A DNA stretch of 5,130 nucleotides from Actinomycetes bacterium (GTDB lineage Bacteria > Actinomycetota > Acidimicrobiia > Acidimicrobiales > Acidimicrobiaceae). A program made the translations under genes and the position numbers. Numbering within the stretch: the first letter of the stretch is position 1; each line of letters opens with the position of its first letter. The stretch covers positions 1-5,130 of the forward strand of contig JAJYGZ010000171.1 of assembly GCA_021790495.1 (NCBI GenBank). Direction: 5' to 3'. A model generated the notes under the pieces. That model was not told the DNA's origin, searched no databases, and saw only the letters and a program-made list of their open reading frames with translations. Shown here piece by piece: positions 1-5,130 of the stretch.

Positions 1-65
1 GGGAGTCCGACTCGTCGCCGCCAAATCTGGCGCGGGAGCAACCCAAACCGGCCCTTGCCCGGCAT
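1..65 (-). CDS. possible 5' end of a downstream gene, cut by the window edge
   Basis: An ATG at 65-63 opens a frame that stays open to the window edge and gives about 21 residues, starting MPGKGRFGLLPRQIWRRRVGL. It lies 24 bases after the stop of the carbamoylsarcosine-amidase-like gene, on the same strand, as expected for the next gene of the operon. The arginine-rich stretch running into a hydrophobic turn resembles the cytoplasmic start of an inner-membrane permease (for example a DppC-type ABC permease), but the fragment is far too short to assign. Against it: no convincing Shine-Dalgarno sequence precedes the ATG, and the region also contains two short inverted repeats (19-32 and 57-70), so it could instead be non-coding spacer. 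The reading frame is seen; the permease idea is a guess. Confidence 0.25.
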   Translation of the reverse strand, partial: MPGKGRFGLLPRQIWRRRVGL

Positions 66-89
66 CGGGCTGGCGGCGGCTGTGCGCCC

Positions 90-734
90 TTAGCGCATCG
101 GCTGCTTGGTGATGTATTCGAGCGCTTCCTCAATGCCAACGACATCGGCATATTTGGCGTCAAGATCGAAAAGGTTGGCCTCTTGGATCGAGGGCACCCG
201 GTCGCCCACAGCCTCTCTTACCACGATTGGGATGAACCCCAACGAGATGCCCTCGGTCGCAGTCGCCCTCACGCATCCCGAGGTTGAAACACCGGTCACG
301 ATCAGAGTGTCGCACCCGATCGCGCGCAAGGTAGCCGCAAGCGACGTACCGCAGAATGCGCTGGCGTACTGCTTGGTGACAACGAGCTCGGAAGGTTGGG
401 GGAAGACCACGTCTCCGAATTCGCCTAGGCGTGACCCGGCCCTCAAGACTGCCAGTCCCGGAACCTTCTTCCAAAAATAGCCCCCGTCGACCCCGCTGGA
501 ATGGTAGCTGACATTGGTAAACACCACCGGGACGTCTCGTTGCCGGGCTTGATCCAAGAGCAGCCTGGTCGAGGACTCGACGCCCGGGTAAGAGTCGGCG
601 AAAAGGGGAGCGCCAGGCTCGAGATAGGCCCTGACCATGTCAATCACCAAAAGCACAGCGCGATTGCCAAATCCGAGCCTGCCTCTAAAACCTGCGTTGG
701 CATAGTCAACGTGCAGCATTGATTCTTCGCTCAT
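90..734 (-). CDS. isochorismatase-superfamily cysteine hydrolase, N-carbamoylsarcosine amidase-like
   Basis: Predicted cytosolic amidohydrolase of 214 aa, close to the usual length of this family. The catalytic triad is visible: Asp32 in the LLVIDM strand, Lys121 in VVTKQYASAF, and the nucleophile Cys154 in GVSTSGCVRATATE. The 33-residue Lys-to-Cys spacing is what I recall for N-carbamoylsarcosine amidase. The C-terminal block GDRVP...NLFDLDAKYADV (177-200) is also typical of the carbamoylsarcosine/maleamate amidase branch rather than of true isochorismatases or nicotinamidases. The family reaction is hydrolysis of an N-carbamoyl amino acid or related amide to ammonia (plus CO2 for carbamoyl substrates). 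The gene lies 38 bases after hyuB, so it probably handles the ring-opened product of HyuA/HyuB. The start at 734 was chosen because AAGGGGAGG (737-745) precedes it; an in-frame start at 824 would run into hyuB and add 30 residues of low-complexity sequence. Maleamate, ureidoacrylate or biuret-type amides remain possible substrates. Confidence 0.9.
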   Translation of the reverse strand: MSEESMLHVDYANAGFRGRLGFGNRAVLLVIDMVRAYLEPGAPLFADSYPGVESSTRLLLDQARQRDVPVVFTNVSYHSSGVDGGYFWKKVPGLAVLRAGSRLGEFGDVVFPQPSELVVTKQYASAFCGTSLAATLRAIGCDTLIVTGVSTSGCVRATATEGISLGFIPIVVREAVGDRVPSIQEANLFDLDAKYADVVGIEEALEYITKQPMR

Positions 735-736
735 GG

Positions 737-745
737 CCTCCCCTT
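737..745 (-). promoter_or_regulatory. ribosome binding site that fixes the cysteine hydrolase start
   Basis: On the minus strand AAGGGGAGG lies two bases before the ATG at 734-732. It is the only strong Shine-Dalgarno match near the candidate starts of this reading frame (824, 734 and 719), and supports the 214-residue product. The spacing is short if the GGAGG core pairs, and more normal if AAGGGG pairs. Confidence 0.7.
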
Positions 746-768
746 GATTATCCGACGTCGTCGCCTCC

Positions 769-780
769 TCGCCTAGGCGA
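769..780. repeat. perfect 12-base palindrome at the hyuB stop codon
   Basis: TCGCCTAGGCGA reads identically on both strands and contains the hyuB stop codon (TAG on the minus strand, 775-773). Its 10-base core CGCCTAGGCG recurs at 422-431 inside the cysteine hydrolase gene. There is no U-run after it on either strand, so it is not an intrinsic terminator. It may be chance or a protein-binding site; function unknown. Confidence 0.4.
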
Positions 781-2626
781 ATATTGGATCTCGCGGCGGC
801 TCCAGTCCGGTTTCGGCCTGGCATCGATCCTTGAGTTCCTCCAGGGTGCCTCCGTGATTGAACACTCCGAGCGCAGGGCGGCTGGCGATCAGGCTGGCCC
901 GCAATGCTTCGGTTGCGGGGCCGTCGAGTTCACCCGACGCGCTGGCGACCACTCCGTAGCGACGCGCTCCGGCTACGCTGACCAGCCCTCGCTTGACCTC
1001 TAGGGCCACAACGGCCGGATCGCGGGTGAGGGCATCGCCCCATCCTCCGCCACCCCAGGTTACGTAGTGAAGAACGTCGTTGGGCGCGACGGCGATATTG
1101 TCGCACTTGGAAGGGAGGATCTCGCGCGAGCCGTCGGTGCGCAGCAAGTACTTGGTGCTACGGGATCCAGGTTCACCTCCGTTGACACCCCAAGGGTAGG
1201 TGAGCCAACGGTCGTCGTGTATCGAGATGGTGCCCGGCTCAAGGAATCGATAGGCGATATCGATGCCGTTGCCGCCGCGGAAGAATCCGGCGCCGCCGGA
1301 GTCCACCAGAGTCTCGTAGCTCTCGATAACCAGCGGGAAATACGCCTCGAGGAACTCATTGGGCACATTGGTAAACGAAGGCCACAGCGAGTGGCCATCG
1401 GGACCGTCTCCAAAGGGGCGCCCTGGTATTCCGCCAAATCCGATCTGGTAAAGCTGGAACCACTCGCCCTTGGAATCGGTTCCCGAATACATCAGGTGCG
1501 GCGATGACGAGAAGCCAGCGGCGCAGAGGAATTCGGGCTGGCGCTGACCCAGAAGGCCGCCAAGCACGTCAAAGATTCGTCCGAGCCCGTGAGTCCTACA
1601 CGATAGCGCGGCCGGATAGGCCGGCCGCAGCAGCGAGCGCTCCGGGATGCGCACGTCTACCAGCGGGTAGAAGCCGTCGTTCCAGAGGATCTGGGGATCA
1701 AAGACCATGATCATGTAGATGCCAAAGAACATCTTGAACATATTCACGTTCATGAAGAAGTTGATTGGACCGGCCGATTGGGGGTCGGTACCCGCGAAGT
1801 CGAGAACTACCTTGTTGCCCTCGCGCCACATGGTGCAATGGATCTTATACGGTCCATTGCCGAGGCCATCGTCATCGATATAGTCGGTGAAGGTCAGCTT
1901 CTCCTCCGAGATGGTGTTTTGGATCAGCTGGCTCATCGCGCGATAGTTGCGATCCAGCAGGGCCTCGAGCGTCGAGATGTAGGTATCGGTCCCGAACCGC
2001 CGGCACAGCTCAACGACGCGACGCGCCGCGGTGCGACACGCGGCTACAATGGCGTTGAGATCCGAACGGTTCCACTGCTTCATGCGAACCTGATTTAGGA
2101 TCAGCTCCAAAAGCTCGTCGTTTTGCACGCCAGCTTTGTAAATCTTCACCGGCGGGATGACAACGCCTTCTTCGTGTATCGAGTGGGCATCTGTCGGCAG
2201 CGAGCCCGGGACCTTGCCCCCGACATCTGTCATGTGGCCGAACATCGCTGTCCATCCCACGACTCGGCCATCCAGAAACACCGGCATCAGTACCAGCCAG
2301 TCATTGGCATGCGAGATAGCGCCGTCGCAGCTGTAGGGATCCGAGGTTAAAAAGACGTCGCCCTCTTCGATGTCGCCGGCATAGTTGTCCAAAAAGCCGC
2401 CGATAAACGAACCGAACTGACCGACCACCATCCGGCCGCGGTGGTCCGCAATCAAGGGGAATTCGTCGTGTTGTTCGCGGATTCCTGGGCTCATCGCGGT
2501 TCGAAAGAGAACCGCGTCCATCTCGTATCGCGCGTTGCGCAGTGCATTCTCGATGATGTCCACCGTAACCAGGTCGACGTCGACGGGTTGAAATGGACCT
2601 GGGTTGCTCTCAATTATTCGAGCCAT
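773..2626 (-). CDS. hyuB: hydantoinase B / oxoprolinase family subunit (N-methylhydantoinase B-like)
   Basis: The protein has 617 aa, within the family range, and forms one Hydantoinase_B domain over nearly its whole length. Landmarks in order: the N-terminal helix block ending in LFRTAMSPGIREQHDEF (40-56); GDVFLTSDPY (89-98); HAND (106-109) and GHMTDVGG (130-137); EEGVVIPPVKIY (152-163); DFAGTDPQSAGPIN (276-289); FGGIPGRPFGDGPDGH (397-412); DSGGAGFFRGGNG (442-454); WGVNGGEPGS (479-488); and the glycine-rich WGGGGWGD (524-531). His106, Asp109 and His131 have the spacing of the metal ligands described for the homologous acetone carboxylase subunit, so a bound divalent metal is likely. With HyuA it should form an ATP-dependent cyclic-amide hydrolase in the cytosol, HyuA providing nucleotide-dependent activation and HyuB most of the substrate site. 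Start: ATG at 2626 with AAAGGAG nine bases upstream. It follows hyuA by 29 bases. No frameshift or missing block is apparent. Substrate unproven; a carboxylase role is possible but no third (gamma) carboxylase subunit is visible here. Confidence 0.93.
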   Translation of the reverse strand: MARIIESNPGPFQPVDVDLVTVDIIENALRNARYEMDAVLFRTAMSPGIREQHDEFPLIADHRGRMVVGQFGSFIGGFLDNYAGDIEEGDVFLTSDPYSCDGAISHANDWLVLMPVFLDGRVVGWTAMFGHMTDVGGKVPGSLPTDAHSIHEEGVVIPPVKIYKAGVQNDELLELILNQVRMKQWNRSDLNAIVAACRTAARRVVELCRRFGTDTYISTLEALLDRNYRAMSQLIQNTISEEKLTFTDYIDDDGLGNGPYKIHCTMWREGNKVVLDFAGTDPQSAGPINFFMNVNMFKMFFGIYMIMVFDPQILWNDGFYPLVDVRIPERSLLRPAYPAALSCRTHGLGRIFDVLGGLLGQRQPEFLCAAGFSSSPHLMYSGTDSKGEWFQLYQIGFGGIPGRPFGDGPDGHSLWPSFTNVPNEFLEAYFPLVIESYETLVDSGGAGFFRGGNGIDIAYRFLEPGTISIHDDRWLTYPWGVNGGEPGSRSTKYLLRTDGSREILPSKCDNIAVAPNDVLHYVTWGGGGWGDALTRDPAVVALEVKRGLVSVAGARRYGVVASASGELDGPATEALRASLIASRPALGVFNHGGTLEELKDRCQAETGLEPPRDPIFA

Positions 2627-2635
2627 TTTCGCTAA

Positions 2636-2642
2636 CTCCTTT
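2636..2642 (-). promoter_or_regulatory. ribosome binding site of hyuB
   Basis: AAAGGAG on the minus strand sits nine bases before the hyuB ATG (2626-2624), inside the 29-base hyuA-hyuB gap. It supports separate initiation of hyuB and the chosen start. Confidence 0.75.
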
Positions 2643-2655
2643 AAGCCTGTTTAAT

Positions 2656-4707
2656 TCAGTTGTTGGGGGTAATGATGAGGTTTCCATAGGTATCGACCGT
2701 GGCGCTGTGTCCAGGCAGAATCAGAGTCGTGGAGTCCATCTCGGTTACGATCGCGGGCCCGGCGATGACGTTGTTGGCGCCAAGCAAGCGGCGGTCGTAG
2801 ATTCCCGCGGTAGCCATAGCTCCCTCGACGTAGATCTCCTTTTCCGCCACTCGCGCCGCGCTCGCGTCCGCGCCTGCGCTCGGGATCGCCGGAGCTGAGA
2901 CCAGGGGAGCCTCCCCTTGCACCACAGTGCGCAAATGCACCAGCTCGCACTCGCTGTCAAGTGAGAAGGTGAAGAGCCGTTCGTGCTCGGCCTCAAATCC
3001 CTGCCGGATCGCCTCGAGGCCGCGCTCGGCCAGGCTTTCCGGATCGACATCTACCCCGACTTCGAATCCCTGTCCGTGATAGCGGACATCCACCGAGTAG
3101 GAGACCTCTTGAGACGCTTCGGACACGCCTTCGGCACTTAGCTCGGCCCGCGCTTCGGTGGCGAGTTCGCCCAAGAGCTTGACGAGTTCGTCATTTCCGG
3201 TCTCGGAGAACCTGCGGATGTAAGTGCGCGAGGCTTCTGCTCGCAGTCGGGTAGTGGCGTCTCCATAGGCGCAGAGGACTCCGGGTGAGGGAGGAACGAT
3301 AACCGGCCAGGAACCCATCAGGCGACCTAGAGCATTAGCGTGCAGTGGGCCGGCTCCGCCGAAGGCGACTAGGGCGAATTCGCGGGGGTCGTATCCTTGT
3401 TGTACCGAGACGAGCCTAAGGGCGCCGAACATGTTCTCATTGACGATGTCGATGATTCCCGAAGCGGCGCGGTAGATATCGATATCAAGGGCATCGGCTA
3501 TCTTGGCCACGGCGTCGCGCGCCCCCTGGTAGTCAAGCTCCATCTCCCCATCGAGGAGTCCGACCGGGAGGTAGCCCAGTACCGCGTTCGCATCGGTTAC
3601 GGTCGGTTCGGTTCCGCCATTGCCATAGGCCGCGGGGCCGGGCTCGGCACCCGCCGATTGCGGGCCTACGCGTAGAGCTTTGGTAAGTTGCGGAACGTGC
3701 GCGATCGAGCCTCCGCCAGCTCCCACAGTTCGCACGTCGACCGATGAGGCGCGAATGGTGAGATCGCCAACGGTTGTTTCGTGACCGATGCGCGGCTTTC
3801 CGTCCTGCACCAGGGCGACGTCGGTGGACGTGCCACCCATGTCCAGAGTGAGGAGGTTATTGTAGTTGGCTTGCTTTGCCAGCCAGAGGGCTCCCGAGAC
3901 GCCGCCCGCGGGTCCGCTCATCAACATATTTACCGGTGCGCTTGACGCGGTCTCGACACCCATCAACCCCCCGTCGGAACGCAAGATATGCAGCCGCGCC
4001 CCAGGCGAGGTGACCGCCACCTCTCGCGCCAGGTTGCCCAAGTAGCGCACCGCCGTTGGTCGCACATAGGAGTTGGCAACCGTGGTGAGGGTGCGCTCGT
4101 ACTCCTTTATCTCGGGAAGAATCTTGGACGAGAGTGAGATCGGGATATCTCCGAGTACCTCAAGAGCCAATTCGCCGATGCGCCGCTCGTGAGCGTCGTT
4201 GGTAAAGGAGTTGATCAACGAAATTGTCAGTGCGGCAACTCCGTTTTTCTTGAGGGACTCAAGCGCTGTAATCATCGCCGCCTCGTCGAGTTCGTCGATC
4301 ACTTCGCCTTGGGCGGATATCCGCTCGTTGGCTTCGACGGTATTTTCTAGCAGTGCGAGCGGGGTCGGCTTGGGCCAAACGATCCAACCGGCAAGTCCAC
4401 CCGGTACGAACGAGCGTGCCACCTGCAAGATCTGTCGGTACCCTTTGGTGACGACTAGCCCGACACTGGCGCCCTTGCCCTCAAGTACCGCGTTGGTGGC
4501 CACCGTGGTCCCGTGCATGATGTGGGTAAGTTCGCCTGGAGATATTGAAGCTCGTTCGCAGATCTTTTTGATGCCCGCTAGAACCGCAAGCGAGGGATCG
4601 TGCGGAGTTGACGGTACCTTTGCCCGATGGGTCGCGCCGTTCTGTTCGTCGATGAGAAGTAGGTCCGTGAAGGTGCCACCCACGTCGACACCTAATCGAA
4701 AAGACAT
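2656..4707 (-). CDS. hyuA: hydantoinase A / oxoprolinase family subunit, ATP-dependent (N-methylhydantoinase A-like)
   Basis: The protein has 683 aa, the normal length. Three family regions follow each other: Hydant_A_N (about 4-185), the central Hydantoinase_A domain (about 200-490) and a C-terminal beta-rich domain (about 505-675). Nucleotide-binding signatures of the ASKHA-like fold are intact: DVGGTFTD (8-15), HGTTVATN (65-72), DMGGTSTD (289-296) and GAGGGSIA (329-336). Other hallmarks are LPEIKEYERT (197-206), SGPAGGV (264-270), GAEPGPAAYG (353-362), PTVTDAN (368-374) and FGGAGPLHA (449-457). In characterised relatives this subunit phosphorylates the ring carbonyl of a cyclic amide with ATP so that HyuB can complete ring opening; the same fold serves 5-oxoprolinase, caprolactamase and the acetone/acetophenone carboxylases. 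Start: ATG at 4707 behind AGGAGGA (4711-4717), with family homology beginning at residue 4. It is the first gene after a 161-base spacer and is followed by hyuB 29 bases later, so the two subunits are probably made together. N-methylhydantoin is the favoured substrate because of the carbamoylsarcosine-amidase-like gene downstream, but this is inference. Confidence 0.95.
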   Translation of the reverse strand: MSFRLGVDVGGTFTDLLLIDEQNGATHRAKVPSTPHDPSLAVLAGIKKICERASISPGELTHIMHGTTVATNAVLEGKGASVGLVVTKGYRQILQVARSFVPGGLAGWIVWPKPTPLALLENTVEANERISAQGEVIDELDEAAMITALESLKKNGVAALTISLINSFTNDAHERRIGELALEVLGDIPISLSSKILPEIKEYERTLTTVANSYVRPTAVRYLGNLAREVAVTSPGARLHILRSDGGLMGVETASSAPVNMLMSGPAGGVSGALWLAKQANYNNLLTLDMGGTSTDVALVQDGKPRIGHETTVGDLTIRASSVDVRTVGAGGGSIAHVPQLTKALRVGPQSAGAEPGPAAYGNGGTEPTVTDANAVLGYLPVGLLDGEMELDYQGARDAVAKIADALDIDIYRAASGIIDIVNENMFGALRLVSVQQGYDPREFALVAFGGAGPLHANALGRLMGSWPVIVPPSPGVLCAYGDATTRLRAEASRTYIRRFSETGNDELVKLLGELATEARAELSAEGVSEASQEVSYSVDVRYHGQGFEVGVDVDPESLAERGLEAIRQGFEAEHERLFTFSLDSECELVHLRTVVQGEAPLVSAPAIPSAGADASAARVAEKEIYVEGAMATAGIYDRRLLGANNVIAGPAIVTEMDSTTLILPGHSATVDTYGNLIITPNN

Positions 4708-4710
4708 TGT

Positions 4711-4717
4711 TCCTCCT
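4711..4717 (-). promoter_or_regulatory. ribosome binding site of hyuA
   Basis: AGGAGGA on the minus strand lies just upstream of the hyuA ATG (4707-4705), with four bases between AGGAGG and the start codon. It is a near-perfect Shine-Dalgarno sequence and settles the hyuA start. Confidence 0.8.
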
Positions 4718-4725
4718 GATTCAGT

Positions 4726-4740
4726 TTCGCCTTCGGCGAA
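4726..4740 (-). repeat. small perfect hairpin just upstream of the hyuA ribosome binding site
   Basis: On the minus strand TTCGCC and GGCGAA pair as a 6-base stem around a GAA triloop, ending eight bases before the AGGAGGA of hyuA. There is no following U-run, so it is not an intrinsic terminator. It could mark a leader structure that affects hyuA translation or mRNA stability, or be chance. The rest of the 161-base spacer (4708-4868) shows no convincing promoter: the best pair, TTGAGC (4849-4844) and TATGCA (4826-4821) at 17 bases spacing, matches the sigma-70 consensus poorly. Confidence 0.35.
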
Positions 4741-4868
4741 TCGATAGTTTGCGTCTAGAAATTGGGAAGAGCCGACGCGCTTAGCTCATCTCCTCGAAGT
4801 GGTCTGGAAAAAGATAGTTGTGCATATCTGATCTGGGTGTGTCGCTCAAGGGGAGGTGCGGCGCAACC

Positions 4869-5130
4869 CTAGATCACCCCCTTTGCACTTAGTTCGCTTA
4901 GAGTCTCGGCGCTCTTGCCCAGCAGTTCCGAGAGGATCTCGGTGGTGTGTTCACCGAGATCGGGTCCGGCCCATCGCACGCTTCCCGGGGTTACGCTCAG
5001 CCTGGGCGCGACGTTTTGCATCATGATCGATCCGAAAAGGCGATGGGGGAGAGTGATGATGTCCCCGCGCGCCTTGAAGTGAGGATCGTTAAGCATCTCG
5101 GGTGCCCGGTAGATCTTGCCTTGCGGCACC
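4869..5130 (-). CDS. CaiB/BaiF family (class III) CoA-transferase, C-terminal fragment
   Basis: Only the last 86 or so codons are in the window; the frame remains open at the right edge, so the gene continues beyond it. The first visible residues, VPQGKIYRAPEMLNDPHFKA, match the conserved (G)VPxGxIYxxxEMLxDPHFxA segment of class III CoA-transferases. The GTG at 5129 encodes this internal valine and is not a start. Then come a loop-strand segment (LPHRLFGSIMMQNVAPRLS), the GP-DLGEHTTEIL motif and a terminal helix ending in AKGVI, all typical of the family C-terminus. Full-length members have about 400 aa, and the catalytic aspartate lies in the missing part. These enzymes move CoA between carboxylic acids (formyl/oxalate, carnitine, succinate with aromatic or branched acids) in the cytosol. 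It is upstream of hyuA on the same strand, 161 bases away, and may be in the same operon. The acid partner cannot be told from this fragment. Confidence 0.9.
   Translation of the reverse strand, partial: VPQGKIYRAPEMLNDPHFKARGDIITLPHRLFGSIMMQNVAPRLSVTPGSVRWAGPDLGEHTTEILSELLGKSAETLSELSAKGVI

Noticed and set aside
15..79. Long-range inverted repeat near the left edge (CGCCGCCA at 16-23 with TGGCGGCG at 71-78)
   Set aside because: The arms are simple GCC/GGC triplet sequence with a 47-base loop and no following U-run, so they do not support a terminator and are expected by chance in G+C-rich DNA.
735..824. Upstream in-frame extension of the cysteine hydrolase (start at 824, 30 extra residues)
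   Set aside because: It would overlap the end of hyuB by about 50 bases, the extra residues resemble no family N-terminus, and a strong ribosome binding site sits just before the ATG at 734.
1067..1507. 146-codon plus-strand open frame antisense to hyuB
   Set aside because: It is opposite the conserved C-terminal half of HyuB, shows no family motif and has no ribosome binding site; it is a codon-bias shadow.
773..4707. HyuA/HyuB as an acetone or acetophenone carboxylase
   Set aside because: The fold is shared, but no small gamma-type subunit gene is visible and the downstream carbamoyl-type amidase fits a cyclic-amide hydrolase better. Not fully excluded, because the region upstream of the CoA-transferase is outside the window.
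4199..4747. 182-codon plus-strand open frame antisense to the start of hyuA
   Set aside because: It lies opposite the highly conserved N-terminal HyuA domain, its translation is serine/alanine-rich with no recognisable motif, and its openness is explained by the codon bias of hyuA.
4821..4849. Sigma-70-like promoter ahead of hyuA (TTGAGC, 17 bases, TATGCA, minus strand)
   Set aside because: Only the spacing and the TTGA half of the -35 are good; the -10 element matches about half of the consensus. Too weak to list as a feature, although a promoter somewhere in this spacer is plausible.

Overview
This window carries a single co-directional gene cluster, read entirely on the minus strand. It looks like a catabolic operon for opening a cyclic amide and then breaking down the carbamoyl-type product. 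In transcription order, from the right edge to the left, it holds: the C-terminal end of a class III (CaiB/BaiF) CoA-transferase cut by the window edge; a 161-base gap; an ATP-dependent hydantoinase/oxoprolinase A subunit (HyuA, 683 aa); the B subunit (HyuB, 617 aa); a cysteine hydrolase of the isochorismatase superfamily most like N-carbamoylsarcosine amidase (214 aa); and, at the left edge, the possible first codons of another gene.

All three complete genes have strong purine-rich ribosome binding sites. The gaps are short (29 bases hyuA to hyuB, 38 bases hyuB to hydrolase) and no intrinsic terminator is visible between them, so co-transcription is likely. The only sizeable spacer is the 161 bases ahead of hyuA, the most likely place for a second promoter or leader. 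It contains a small perfect hairpin and a 14-codon open frame, neither with proven function.

The simplest reading of the three complete genes follows the known creatinine/N-methylhydantoin route. HyuA and HyuB together would hydrolyse an N-methylhydantoin-like ring at the expense of ATP, giving an N-carbamoyl amino acid. The cysteine hydrolase would then remove the carbamoyl group as ammonia and CO2, giving an amino acid such as sarcosine. The HyuA/HyuB fold is also used by 5-oxoprolinase, caprolactamase and the acetone and acetophenone carboxylases, and the neighbouring CoA-transferase points to a carboxylic acid intermediate activated with CoA. The true substrate therefore cannot be fixed from sequence alone.

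The organism is a bacterium of moderately high G+C (by eye about 55-60%), with Shine-Dalgarno-led genes. The protein style fits a soil or environmental actinobacterium, but this is a weak inference because no taxonomic marker is present. No RNA gene, insertion sequence, CRISPR array or broken gene was seen. The families are known; the interest lies in their combination.
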